DNA of 64,000 nucleotides from an uncultured Lachnospiraceae bacterium (GCA_902776305.1 CACYPS010000001.1:248001-312000), one strand, 5' to 3'. Counted from the stretch's first letter, positions 26,617 through 36,312 are shown. Made by a program: numbers and translations. Notes: a model not told the origin generated them from the sequence alone.

Positions 26617-27762
26617 TTAATCAAGATAATCCTTCAGCTTGCGGCTTCTGGACGGGTGGCGAAGCTTTCTGAGAGCCTTCGCCTCGATCTGACGGATACG
26701 CTCGCGGGTAACATTGAACTCCTTGCCGACTTCTTCGAGCGTGCGCGCTCTTCCGTCATCAAGGCCGAAACGCAGGCGCAGTACCTTCTGTTCACGCTCT
26801 GTAAGTGTTCCGAGGACCTCCACGAGCTGTTCCTTGAGAAGTGTAAATGCAGCGGCATCAGCAGGGACCGGCACATTGTCATCCTGAATAAAGTCGCCGA
26901 GATGGCTGTCTTCCTCCTCACCGATCGGAGTTTCAAGAGATACAGGCTCCTGAGAAATCTTGAGGATCTCACGTACTCTCTCAACGGACATATTCATCTC
27001 ATCGGCAATTTCTTCCGGCGTAGGTTCACGGCCAAGTTCCTGAAGCAGCTGGCGGGAAACACGGATCAGTTTGTTGATCGTCTCAACCATATGGACAGGA
27101 ATACGGATCGTTCTTGCCTGATCAGCGATTGCACGCGTGATAGCCTGACGGATCCACCATGTAGCGTACGTCGAGAACTTGAATCCCTTGCGGTAATCAT
27201 ACTTTTCTACCGCCTTTATGAGACCCAGATTTCCCTCCTGGATGAGATCCAGGAAAAGCATACCTCTGCCGACATATCGCTTAGCAATAGAAACAACGAG
27301 TCGCAGATTGGCTTCAGCAAGTCTCTGCTGCGCTTTTTTTCCGATCTCTCCGCCCATTTCCATCTGTTTGGAAAGTTCGATCTCCTCCTCCGCAGTCAGA
27401 AGCGGAACTTTGCCGATTTCTTTAAGATACATACGGACAGGATCTTCGATGGACACGCCTTCGGGGATAGAAAGGTCGATCTTCTCAACATCGATCTCGG
27501 CTTCTTCCTCCTCCTCGATGCTGACTTCATCGTCATCAGACATCATGAGGACTTCGTCATCATGCGTGTTTTCTTCCATTCTCAATACATCAACGCCATT
27601 CGCTTCGAGAAATTCCAGCGTCTTCTCGGCATCTTCGGCAGTGAAGGTCATTCCCTTGAAGGTATCGCCAATGTCCCTGTAATTTAGAACATTCTTCTTC
27701 TCCTTTGCCTTAACAAGAAGCTCTGTCAGTCTCTCAGCGAACTTTACTTCGTTTTCTGTCAT
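26617..27762 (-). CDS. rpoD: RNA polymerase primary sigma factor
   Basis: A 381-residue group 1 sigma factor (SigA) that directs RNA polymerase to housekeeping promoters. Region 1.1 is short with an acidic stretch (residues about 70-95). Region 1.2-2 starts at [39 protein letters not shown] and the -10-reading helix [18 protein letters not shown] follow. Region 4 has [18 protein letters not shown] for the -35. It is part of the classic dnaG-rpoD macromolecular synthesis unit, 36 bp after dnaG. Confidence 0.98.
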   Translation of the reverse strand: MTENEVKFAERLTELLVKAKEKKNVLNYRDIGDTFKGMTFTAEDAEKTLEFLEANGVDVLRMEENTHDDEVLMMSDDDEVSIEEEEEAEIDVEKIDLSIPEGVSIEDPVRMYLKEIGKVPLLTAEEEIELSKQMEMGGEIGKKAQQRLAEANLRLVVSIAKRYVGRGMLFLDLIQEGNLGLIKAVEKYDYRKGFKFSTYATWWIRQAITRAIADQARTIRIPVHMVETINKLIRVSRQLLQELGREPTPEEIADEMNMSVERVREILKISQEPVSLETPIGEEEDSHLGDFIQDDNVPVPADAAAFTLLKEQLVEVLGTLTEREQKVLRLRFGLDDGRARTLEEVGKEFNVTRERIRQIEAKALRKLRHPSRSRKLKDYLD

Positions 27763-27798
27763 CTGCTATCTCCTCTTCTATCAGTGCTTCACACTCTT

Positions 27799-29604
27799 CT
27801 ATGCATTCTCCTCCGGGTATTGCAGCCTGAATACCTTGCCGCCTCCCCGGAACTCCTCAAGTTTTTTCTTTCTCGCAATCAACTCCCTGAGAACAGCCAC
27901 ATCTTTTCCGTCCCATCCTTTGATTCTTCTGTCGTTGCTTGCATTCATGATTCGGACGACCGTGTCCGTGAATGCAACGTCCTGTTCATCGGAACTTCTG
28001 GTCTCCACAGTCGTGTGGAAGATCTCAGCGACCATGCGCTGCTCTTCCGCCTCCTGAAAATGGCTGATCAGGGATGCCTCATTGGTCCCTCCTTCCTCAA
28101 GTTGTTCATACAGTCCCTCCGCGATCGTTCTGCAGAGCGGATCCGAAAAATCGGCGGGACCGATATAATCCGCGGTAAGCTCGTAAGCCTCCGGGTGATT
28201 CGCTAAATATGTCAGCATAAGCTTCTCGGATGTCACGATGCCGTCCTCTTTTTTTTCCGGTTTTCTTCGGATCGGCATCACTTCGTCATCGGCTCGCTGT
28301 CTCCTCTCAGGGATATTCCCGGAGAGGGCTAATCGGTTCATGGTCTTTCTCAACGTTTCGGGGCTGACATGATACTCCCTTGCAACTGCCTCGATGTAGT
28401 TTTCTCTCTCCACCTCATCGGAAATACGAAGAAGCCTTCCCGCAGCGTCATACAGGAACTTCGTTTTCTCCTGAGGATCGTCCATTCTGTACTGCTTTGC
28501 TGTCTCCGCAATCTCAAACATGATCGCATCGGCCGCATCGGAAAGTCTCTTCTCCATCTCATCTGCACCGAGCGCTTTGATGAATTCGTCAGGGTCCTTA
28601 TACGGCTCCTGATTGACCACTCTCACGGTAAGGCCTTCATCCTTGAGGATGGGAATCGCCCTGATTGCGGCATTTTTTCCGGCCGAATCCGAGTCGTAGA
28701 GAAGTAGTATTGTATCGGTATATCGCTTAAGGAGACTCGCCTGCTGACTTGTCAGGGCAGTACCGAGAGATGCCACGGTATTGTCAAATCCTGCCTGATG
28801 CATCGTAATGACATCCATGTAGCCTTCGCAAAGAATGATATATTTCCTGCGTGTCGCTCTCGCTATGTTGAGGCCGAACAGATGCTTCCTCTTATTGAAC
28901 AGATCCGTATCCGGAGAATTCAGGTACTTGGGCTTTCCGTCTCCCATGACTCTGCCTCCGAAACCTATGACCTTTCCCCTGACATCCTGTATCGGGAACA
29001 TGACGCGGTTCCAGAACTTTTCGGATGCGCCCCGCTTTTCGTCAAATACGAAAAGCCCTGATTCCTGCAGCATCTCATCCGAGAAATCTTTGCTTTTCAG
29101 GAACCTGTACAGGCCGCCGCTCCTGCCAGTAAATCCCAGACCGAATTTCCTGATTGTCTCATCTGACAGGCCGCGCTCCTTCAGATATTTCAGTCCGATC
29201 TTACCTTCCTCCTGCCGCAGGATATAGAAATAATACGTGGCAGCCTTTTTGTGGATATCAAGGAGCACGGACTTTCTGTCAGCCTTCTCCTGTGCTTCCT
29301 TCGAATACTCCATCTGCGGAAGCGTGACGCCCGCCCGGTCGGCGAGATACTGAAGCGCTTCGACAAAATTCATGTTGTTATATTCCATCATGAAGGTGAT
29401 GACATTTCCGCCGGCATGGCACCCGAAGCAATAATACATCTGCTTGGATCTGCTCACAGAGAAGGAAGCTGTCTTCTCATTGTGAAAGGGACACAGACCT
29501 ACATAATTGCTGCCGGCCCGCTTGAGGTGCACATAACCGCCGATCACATCAACGATATCGTTGCGGGACCGGACCTCCTCGATCAGTTCGTCAGAATATC
29601 GCAT
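27799..29604 (-). CDS. dnaG: DNA primase
   Basis: A 601-residue primase making RNA primers at the replication fork. The N-terminal CHC2 zinc-binding domain is seen in CPFHNEKTASFSV and MYYCFGCHAGGNV. The TOPRIM core includes YIILCEGYMDVITMHQAGF with the catalytic Glu, and LLYDSDSAGKNAA with the paired Asp. The C-terminal part (from about 440) is the helicase-binding domain. It starts at ATG and is separated from dgt by a 180-bp hairpin-rich gap. Confidence 0.98.
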   Translation of the reverse strand: MRYSDELIEEVRSRNDIVDVIGGYVHLKRAGSNYVGLCPFHNEKTASFSVSRSKQMYYCFGCHAGGNVITFMMEYNNMNFVEALQYLADRAGVTLPQMEYSKEAQEKADRKSVLLDIHKKAATYYFYILRQEEGKIGLKYLKERGLSDETIRKFGLGFTGRSGGLYRFLKSKDFSDEMLQESGLFVFDEKRGASEKFWNRVMFPIQDVRGKVIGFGGRVMGDGKPKYLNSPDTDLFNKRKHLFGLNIARATRRKYIILCEGYMDVITMHQAGFDNTVASLGTALTSQQASLLKRYTDTILLLYDSDSAGKNAAIRAIPILKDEGLTVRVVNQEPYKDPDEFIKALGADEMEKRLSDAADAIMFEIAETAKQYRMDDPQEKTKFLYDAAGRLLRISDEVERENYIEAVAREYHVSPETLRKTMNRLALSGNIPERRQRADDEVMPIRRKPEKKEDGIVTSEKLMLTYLANHPEAYELTADYIGPADFSDPLCRTIAEGLYEQLEEGGTNEASLISHFQEAEEQRMVAEIFHTTVETRSSDEQDVAFTDTVVRIMNASNDRRIKGWDGKDVAVLRELIARKKKLEEFRGGGKVFRLQYPEENA

Positions 29605-29638
29605 GTACTGTGCGCCCCCCCTACTTCACTCATTACTT

Positions 29639-29660
29639 CAAATCTCGCCCGCGAGATTTG
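29639..29660. repeat. Perfect 10-bp inverted repeat before dnaG
   Basis: CAAATCTCGC-CC-GCGAGATTTG lies 35 bp upstream of the dnaG start. Further small hairpins follow (CCGCC / GGCGG, TGCGCGC / GCGCGCA near 29737), making the dgt-dnaG gap strongly structured. It may be a transcription-modulating element. Confidence 0.6.
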
Positions 29661-29663
29661 TTT

Positions 29664-29700
29664 GTTGCTCACCGCCTGTAGCGGCGGTAGCGAATCTCAG
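29664..29700 (+). repeat. Family E repeat
   Basis: GTTGCTCACCGCCTGTAGCG and the following GCGGTAGCGAATCTCAG match, with few changes, the reverse strand of 61681-61736. The central CCGCC / GGCGG hairpin is shared. The arrangement recalls ends of IS200/IS605-type elements, but no transposase is present. Confidence 0.5.
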
Positions 29701-29786
29701 ATCCCCCATCCCCTCAATCATGAATGGATCGCAGCAGGACTCTGCGCGCCGATGCGCGCAAGCGTCAGCTTGCATCTTCGTAGTAT

Positions 29787-30803
29787 TTAAAGTTTGCTCC
29801 ACGAATTCGGAATGAACAGTTCCCTGAACTTTGTCATAGAATACTGGTCAGTCATGCCGGAGATATAATCGCAGACAACACGCTCCAACGGTTCACCCCT
29901 CTCATCGATCAGCTTTCGATAATCTTCCGGCAAATCGGCCGTGTGAGTAACGTAATAACGATACAGTTCGCTGAGCATAATCTGTGCTTTCTTCTCTTCG
30001 CTTTTGGCGACGGCATTGGTATACAGATTCCTGTAGAGGAAAGACCGGAGTTCCTGCATCGCATCCGCGATCTCGGGAGACATACACACTTCGTCCCTGC
30101 CCGTCGAAGTCCTCACGATATCGTGGACAAATGTATTCAGCCTCTCCCGGGTCGACTCCCCCAGCAAACTGCGAAGGCGGTTCGGTATGTCTTCTTCGCA
30201 GAGAATTCCGGCTCTCTCGGCATCATCCATATCGTGATGAATATAAGAAATCTTATCACACAGTCTGACAGTCTGACCTTCCAGCGTGGCGGGACTGTCA
30301 GCTGTCCCGTGGTTCAGAATTCCGTCACGCACTTCCCATGTGAGATTGAGTCCCCGTCCGTCTTTTTCAAGGATATCAACGATTCGAAGGCTCTGCTCGC
30401 TGTGTTTGAATCCCAGAGGACAGACTGCATTTAATGCTCTCTCGCCGGCATGTCCGAAGGGCGTGTGCCCGAGGTCATGTCCGAGTGCAATCGCCTCAGT
30501 CAGATCTTCGTTGAGTCTCAGGCACCTTGCGACCGTCCTTGCAGTCTGTGATACTTCGAGAGTATGCATCATGCGGGTCCTGTAATGATCGCCTTGCGGA
30601 GCAAGGAAGACCTGTGTCTTATCTTTCAGACGTCTGAAAGACTTGCAGTGAACGATCCTGTCCCTGTCGCGCATGTAGGCTGTTCGGATGTCGCACTCCG
30701 ATTCCTCAGCTCTTCTGCCCCGGGTATGCGCGGCTGTCTGTGCATAGGGGCTCAGGATCTGTTCTTCACGCTTTTCAAGTTCTTCGCGAATAAGTCCTGC
30801 CAT
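29787..30803 (-). CDS. dgt: deoxyguanosinetriphosphate triphosphohydrolase-like protein
   Basis: A 338-residue HD-domain dNTP triphosphohydrolase. The metal ligands are in RTRMMHTLEVSQ (His), ALGHDLGHTPFGHAGE (HD pair and downstream His) and SYIHHDMDDA. Homologues cleave dNTPs to nucleosides and triphosphate and help balance the dNTP pool, which fits the position before dnaG and rpoD. An upstream TTG would add eight residues, but the ATG at 30803 has a GTGGAG site at proper distance. The order dgt-dnaG-rpoD is conserved in Clostridia. Confidence 0.92.
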   Translation of the reverse strand: MAGLIREELEKREEQILSPYAQTAAHTRGRRAEESECDIRTAYMRDRDRIVHCKSFRRLKDKTQVFLAPQGDHYRTRMMHTLEVSQTARTVARCLRLNEDLTEAIALGHDLGHTPFGHAGERALNAVCPLGFKHSEQSLRIVDILEKDGRGLNLTWEVRDGILNHGTADSPATLEGQTVRLCDKISYIHHDMDDAERAGILCEEDIPNRLRSLLGESTRERLNTFVHDIVRTSTGRDEVCMSPEIADAMQELRSFLYRNLYTNAVAKSEEKKAQIMLSELYRYYVTHTADLPEDYRKLIDERGEPLERVVCDYISGMTDQYSMTKFRELFIPNSWSKL

Positions 30804-30920
30804 ATTTAATCTCCACGAGTCCTGCAATAGTTAATCTCCATGCGATTAAGTCTGTATCGATTAAGTCTGTATTAAGAGTTTTCCGCAAAAAGGAAAGATT
30901 TCCTTTTTTTTGAGCATTTT

Positions 30921-30939
30921 ATTTTTATTCTTCATCGCG
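30921..30939 (+). repeat. Family B repeat core
   Basis: ATTTTTATTCTTCATCGCG, identical to 14368-14386; the CGGTGAAG 16 bp further can pair back to CTTCATCG. Confidence 0.7.
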
Positions 30940-30998
30940 AGATTATAGTCACGGTGAAGACGAGTATCACTTTGCGCGCATATCTATACGACAAATAG

Positions 30999-31027
30999 GG
31001 CTGCCGCACGGATTTCGTGCGACAGCC
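30999..31027 (-). terminator. Hairpin after gdhA
   Basis: GGCTGCCGCACG-GATTT-CGTGCGACAGCC, one C/A mismatch, 110 bp after the gdhA stop. The T-run on the minus strand is weak (CTATTTG), so the terminator call is moderate. Confidence 0.55.
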
Positions 31028-31136
31028 TGCTTCAATTTAAGTTCTGCTGTTGCTGCCAGAATACGCGCTTCCCGTATTTCGGGTCATGCGCTTAATGTGC
31101 AGCTCATTTTAACAATTAACAGATTTCCGAATACGA

Positions 31137-32507
<1,371 letters not shown>

Positions 32508-32549
32508 TTAAACATCTTATCCTGTCCGGAACAAGTATCCGTTCAAGAT

Positions 32550-32607
32550 AAAAAATGCTGACCGCGGCGGAACGCAGACAGAATAATCAGTCTGCTTCTG
32601 CCCGCCT
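32550..32607 (-). terminator. Terminator-like hairpin within the gdhA leader
   Basis: Minus strand: GGCGG-GCAGAA-GCAGAC...GTCTGC-GTT-CCGCC followed by GCGGTCAGCATTTTTTATC. Because the strong promoter at 32636-32664 lies upstream and the gdhA start downstream, it would interrupt gdhA transcription unless relieved, the layout of an attenuator. Confidence 0.6.
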
Positions 32608-32635
32608 TTGGACAGCACACTGTTTAACATCGCTA

Positions 32636-32664
32636 ATTCTATTACAACAAATAAATTATGTCAA
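32636..32664 (-). promoter_or_regulatory. Strong sigma-A promoter of gdhA
   Basis: Minus-strand consensus -35 TTGACA (32659-32664), 17-bp spacer, -10 TAGAAT (32636-32641). Predicted leader of about 150 bases. Confidence 0.8.
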
Positions 32665-32765
32665 GAAAATATTTTAGCACTTTACTGCGGTGTTGTTACC
32701 AGTACGGCGAAGAAAGCATATTTACGTTCTGCTTTTTAAACCGAACCATTCTTTTCAGCACAATT

Positions 32766-32810
32766 TTGACTCCTTTTCAGATTGACTATATAAATAAATT
32801 TATGTATAAT
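32766..32810 (+). promoter_or_regulatory. Two overlapping promoters of the toxin-antitoxin pair
   Basis: P1: TTGACT 32766-32771, 17-bp spacer, TATAAA 32789-32794. P2: TTGACT 32782-32787, 17-bp spacer, TATAAT 32805-32810. The spacer of P2 contains the perfect dyad ATAAATTTAT (32794-32803), a plausible site for the antitoxin to repress its own operon. Confidence 0.65.
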
Positions 32811-32838
32811 TTTGTTATATTTCAAGGAGGTGAACATT

Positions 32839-33102
32839 ATGCCTACCATCAGATCCAGTGCGGACCTCCGCAACAGCTATAACGAGATATCTTCCTTCTG
32901 TCACCAGTATGGCGAACCCGTTTTCATCACAAAAAACGGTAAAGGAGACCTTGCTGTCCTCAGCATCGAAGCCTATGAGCAGCTTCTCGGACGTTTTGAG
33001 CTATACGGTCTCCTGCAGGAAGGTCTGGATGATATCAAGACCGGGAACACCCGTCCTTTTGAAGAGGCGTTGTCTGAAATCAGAGCGAGGCGGAAAAGAT
33101 GA
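32839..33102 (+). CDS. antitoxin of the Phd/YefM family
   Basis: An 87-residue DNA-binding antitoxin. The N-terminus TIRSSADLRNSYNEISSFC and the core EPVFITKNGKGDLAVLSIEAYEQL are the Phd/YefM fold, followed by a C-terminal tail rich in charged residues (ALSEIRARRKR) that would wrap the toxin. The ATG at 32839 is chosen because AAGGAGG lies eight bases upstream. It overlaps the toxin gene by 4 bp (ATGA), the usual arrangement for tight coupling. Confidence 0.9.
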   Translation: MPTIRSSADLRNSYNEISSFCHQYGEPVFITKNGKGDLAVLSIEAYEQLLGRFELYGLLQEGLDDIKTGNTRPFEEALSEIRARRKR

Positions 33103-33431
33103 CCTATGACATTCACATTACCCGTGCCGCTGAAAGGGATTTAAGCAGCGCCGCCGATTACATCGAATTCGTGCTGCTTAACCCGCAGGCTGCGGATGAC
33201 CTTCTGGATGATGCCGAAAAGAAGATCGGCGAGCTTTCTGCTTTCCCGGAGAAGTTTGCCCTTGTCGATGATCCCGTACTGAAAGCCTGGGGCATCCGCT
33301 TCACGTTAGTTAAGAACTACATCGCTTTCTACATCATCTCCGAAGATAACCACATCATATACATTGTGCGGTTCCTTTATGGGAAGCGCGACTGGATCAC
33401 CATCCTGAAACAGGGCTTCTCCCTCCAATGA
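33099..33431 (+). CDS. RelE/ParE family toxin
   Basis: A 110-residue toxin with the RelE/ParE fold: YDIHITRAAERDLSSAADYI at the start, a central LSAFPEKFALVDDP loop, GIRFTLVKNYIAFYII strand and the C-terminal VRFLYGKRDWITIL. Family members either cut mRNA on the ribosome or poison gyrase; the C-terminal residues do not decide which. Second gene of the pair, with overlapping start. Downstream lies a family A repeat. Confidence 0.88.
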   Translation: MTYDIHITRAAERDLSSAADYIEFVLLNPQAADDLLDDAEKKIGELSAFPEKFALVDDPVLKAWGIRFTLVKNYIAFYIISEDNHIIYIVRFLYGKRDWITILKQGFSLQ

Positions 33432-33479
33432 TCCTGTCTGCACAGCCGGTTCAACGCCGGTATTTTTATGTCATAGAAT

Positions 33480-33540
33480 CAAGAACGCCTCGGCGTTCTT
33501 GCCGCGCCGCGCATGGTGCGAAGCACCTTCCTTATGGTTC
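33480..33540 (+). repeat. Family A structured repeat, 3' end degenerate
   Basis: Perfect stem 1 CAAGAACGCC-TC-GGCGTTCTTG, then CCGCGCCGCGCATGGTGCGA and AGCACCTTCC as in the copy at 26489, but the closing half of stem 2 is lost. Confidence 0.75.
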
Positions 33541-33675
33541 TCATCCCCGATAATAGTACACGGTATACTGGCCGGCATAAAGGATGAAAAAGCAGGCTGA
33601 GGAACCAGCCGGCTGACTCATGTTTGAAAACACGAGAATGCGCCGCCTACTTTTCAACGGTATCTATTTAGCACT

Positions 33676-34110
33676 TCACTGCGGTAAAGACATAATTTCA
33701 TTATACAGCTTCATCATCTCGCCATCCGGGTTCGTTTTACAGGCCTCCCGATCGATTACAATGAGCGGAATGCCGGCAGCCTCGACCATGGTAATCATGT
33801 CCTTCTCGTCTGCGCCCTCGACATAAGTAATCACGATAGCGCGTGCACTGTTTGCCACCATAATCCTGACCTGACCATTCTGAAGTTCAGCGTCCTCACC
33901 CGCATTTTCAAGGTCGACGCGGAACTTTCCCGTTTCATTCAGACGTTCCTCGAGTTTCTTGGCCACTGGATACTCCGGCCAATCTTCATTTGCACAGAGC
34001 GCTATCCCGACGAGCTCCGTATCTTCGGTGGGCGATCCGGATGAGCCGCAGCCCGCAAGCAGGATCCCCGCCAGTATAAATGGAATTATAAATCTGATTC
34101 TCATATTCAT
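33676..34110 (-). CDS. short lipoprotein resembling the N-lobe of a sugar-binding protein
   Basis: A 144-residue lipoprotein. The signal peptide ends in the lipobox ILLAGC (Cys about residue 21). The remainder, including VGIALCANEDWPEYPVAKKL, ARAIVITYVEGADEKDMITM and AAGIPLIVIDREA, matches the first lobe of periplasmic-binding proteins of the ribose/galactose type (peripla_BP_4). The second lobe is absent: typical proteins have about 330 residues, and this ends at a clean stop after NEIMSLPQ. No ABC transporter is adjacent. It overlaps the aminotransferase stop by 4 bp, so it is translated as part of that operon. Either a decayed binding protein or a half-size ligand sensor. Confidence 0.7.
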   Translation of the reverse strand: MNMRIRFIIPFILAGILLAGCGSSGSPTEDTELVGIALCANEDWPEYPVAKKLEERLNETGKFRVDLENAGEDAELQNGQVRIMVANSARAIVITYVEGADEKDMITMVEAAGIPLIVIDREACKTNPDGEMMKLYNEIMSLPQ

Positions 34111-35324
34111 ATCTGCCTGTAATCGGAAAGGAAATCTTCAAGTTTGTCCATCGCCTCGTTCAGTACGGATTCTCTCGGGAGGTAAACGATTCGGAAGTGA
34201 TCCGGATGTGGCCAGTTAAAGCCGGTTCCCTGTACAAGAAGGACTCTCTCTTTCTTCAGCAAGTCATAAGCAAATTGCATGTCGTCATGTATGTTAAACC
34301 GCTCTACATCGATTTTCGGGAAGCAGTAGAAAGCTGCTTTGGGCTTAACAACGGAGAGACCCGGAATTGCATTTATACGATCGTAAATAAGGTTTCTCTG
34401 TTTCGTCACGCGTCCGTCGGCATTGACATATCCCTTTACCGACTGATATCCGCCCAATGCGGTCTGTACGATCGACTGTGCCGGTACATTTGAGCACAGG
34501 CGCATGGACGAGAGCATTTTTATTCCTTCGATATAGTCTTTCGCGATCTCCTTGTTGCCGGAGAGAACCATCCAGCCGATGCGGAATCCGGCTATCATAT
34601 GGGACTTTGAAAGCCCGGAGAATGTTACACAGAACAGGTCAGGTGCCAACGATGCAATGGATGTATGTTCATAGCCGTCCATGAGCAGTCTGTCATAGAT
34701 TTCATCCGCAAAGATGATGAGCTGATGCTCCCGCGCGATCTTCACGATTCCTTCCAGAATGTCTTTGGGATAGACAGCGCCGGTCGGATTGTTCGGATTG
34801 ATAACTACGATTGCCTTGGTCCTGTCAGTGACTTTGGATTCCATATCTGCGAGATCCGGGTACCACTCGCTCTGTTCGTCGCAGAGGTAGTGAACGGCCT
34901 TACCGCCTGCGAGCGTTGCGCATGCGGTCCACAACGGGTAGTCGGGAGCCGGGATGAGGATTTCGTCGCCGTCATCGAGGAGTGCCGACATGCAGAGGTT
35001 GATAAGTTCTGATGCACCGTTTCCGGTGTATATATCATCCATGGAAAGGTTCGGGATGTCCCTTGTCTGTGCATACTGCATGATGGCTTTTCTTGCAGCC
35101 CAGATGCCCTTGGAGTTCGAATAGCCTTCAGATTCCCTTAGGTTGGCGGCCATGTCGTAGATGACTTCTTCCGGTGCGCGGAATCCGAACGGGGCAGGAT
35201 TGCCTATGTTGAGCTTTAGGACTTCTATGCCTCGGGCTATCATGCGGTCGGCTTCTTCGACTACGGGACCACGGACGTCGTAAAGTACGTTGTCAAGCTT
35301 TGATGATTTCTTGAACTCTTTCAT
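34107..35324 (-). CDS. class I/II aminotransferase (AlaT-like)
   Basis: A 405-residue PLP enzyme of the AlaA/AlaT group, probably transferring amino groups between alanine, glutamate and their keto acids. The N-terminus KLDNVLYDVRGPVVEEAD, NIGNPAPFGFRAP, the INPNNPTGAVYP motif, FADEIYDRLL and the PLP lysine in SGLSKSHMIAGFRIGW are clear. C-terminal Arg for the carboxylate is in HFRIVYLP. Length matches family. First gene of a two-gene unit with the short lipoprotein. Confidence 0.92.
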   Translation of the reverse strand: MKEFKKSSKLDNVLYDVRGPVVEEADRMIARGIEVLKLNIGNPAPFGFRAPEEVIYDMAANLRESEGYSNSKGIWAARKAIMQYAQTRDIPNLSMDDIYTGNGASELINLCMSALLDDGDEILIPAPDYPLWTACATLAGGKAVHYLCDEQSEWYPDLADMESKVTDRTKAIVVINPNNPTGAVYPKDILEGIVKIAREHQLIIFADEIYDRLLMDGYEHTSIASLAPDLFCVTFSGLSKSHMIAGFRIGWMVLSGNKEIAKDYIEGIKMLSSMRLCSNVPAQSIVQTALGGYQSVKGYVNADGRVTKQRNLIYDRINAIPGLSVVKPKAAFYCFPKIDVERFNIHDDMQFAYDLLKKERVLLVQGTGFNWPHPDHFRIVYLPRESVLNEAMDKLEDFLSDYRQI

Positions 35325-35400
35325 GCTGAACCTCCTACGTTAAAGCGTTAACGTTCTAAGTATAGCACAAAAGGGGAGAATATGAAGATTTTATTTTTTA

Positions 35401-35482
35401 TGGGAAATTGCTTTTGATATGCGACTGATACGGCATACATTGATTATTGGGAAATTGCTTTTGATATGCGACTGATACGGCA
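35401..35482. repeat. 35-bp direct repeat, period 47
   Basis: TGGGAAATTGCTTTTGATAT followed by GCGACTGATACGGCA occurs at 35401-35435 and 35448-35482 without change, separated by 12 bp, about 80 bp upstream of the aminotransferase start. Confidence 0.9.
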
Positions 35483-35493
35483 CATGTACATAA

Positions 35494-35646
35494 TATTCAT
35501 CGGGAAACTCTCGTCCTTCCCTGCGAAACGAAGAATGCATATGCACTTTCCGCTCCCGCGTGTCGCTTTCGCATACACTTGGTCACGCAAAGCGCAGCAT
35601 TCTATCGTTTCTCGGTCGGACTTCGAATGTTTCCCGATTGAATATT
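35494..35646. repeat. 153-bp near-palindromic element
   Basis: The outer arms AATATTCATCGGGAAAC (35494-35510) and GTTTCCCGATTGAATATT (35629-35646) pair with one bulged base. Inside, CGAAACGAAGAATGC pairs with GCATTCTATCGTTTC, and CGCTTTCGC with GCAAAGCG. The whole stretch can fold as one long branched stem; it may be a non-coding RNA or a miniature mobile element. Confidence 0.7.
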
Positions 35647-35771
35647 ATACACGTGCCTTAGTGTAGCTTCGAAGCAGACGGGAAAGCAATTTTGGTGGGG
35701 AGGTATCGGAGCTAAGCGCAAATCTTGCTTTACTCACGATATTCAGCCATACTCTATTGCACCGACAAGTT

Positions 35772-36252
35772 GAATTTACCGAAGTATTCGAGCTTTTGCC
35801 TTTTACTTCCGTAATTCGATCAAGCTTTCTTGCTCCGATCAACTGAATTTACCGAAGTAATCAAGTTTTTGCCTTTTACTTCCGTAATGCGATCAAACTT
35901 TCTTGCTCCGATCAGCTGAATTTACCGAAGTAATCGAGTTTTTGCCTTTTACTTCCGTAATGCGATCAAACTTTCTTGCTCCGATCAGCTGAATTTACCG
36001 AAGTAATCGAACTTTTGCCTTTTACTTCCGTAATGCGATCAAACCATCTTGCTTCAATCAGCTGAATTTACCGAAGTAATCGAGCTTTTGCCTTTTACTT
36101 CCGTAATGCGATCAAACCATCTTACTCCGATCAGCTGAATTTACCGAAGTAATCAAGCTTTTGCCTTTTACTTCCGTAATCCCGGCAACCCTGACTGCTC
36201 CGGCCGTTGCAATTTACCGAAGTATTCGAGTTTTTGCCTTTTACTTCGGCAA
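35772..36252. repeat. Seven-unit 73-bp tandem array with internal dyad
   Basis: Units begin at 35772, 35845, 35918, 35991, 36064, 36137 and 36210, exactly 73 bp apart. Each has a 42-bp core with the arms TTACCGAAGTAA and TTACTTCCGTAA around a T-rich centre ending GCC. The 31-bp intervals are nearly identical in units 1-5 but entirely different between units 6 and 7, with length kept. It lies directly after the MEMO-AMMECR1 gene stop. Confidence 0.95.
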
Positions 36253-36312
36253 CCGGCCAAACGCAGAAACACCGCGTCTAATGTATACAAATGTCAAAAT
36301 AATGGTCACACC

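Larger units (their letters stand above)
30804..31136. other. 333-bp gap between gdhA and dgt
   Basis: Contains the presumed dgt promoter region, a family B core (30921-30939) and the gdhA terminator hairpin (30999-31027). No gene is supported. Confidence 0.6.
35325..36312. other. 988-bp gene-free repeat region
   Basis: The longest gap in the window. It contains a 35-bp direct repeat (35401-35482), a 153-bp near-palindrome (35494-35646), about 120 bp of unique sequence, and seven 73-bp tandem units (35772-36252). No frame has a ribosome site or a recognisable protein. The aminotransferase promoter should lie in its left end. Confidence 0.8.

Noticed and set aside
35772-36252. CRISPR array reading of the 73-bp repeats
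   Set aside because: The 31-bp intervals between cores are nearly identical in five of six cases and diverge gradually, unlike independently acquired spacers, and no cas gene is present.
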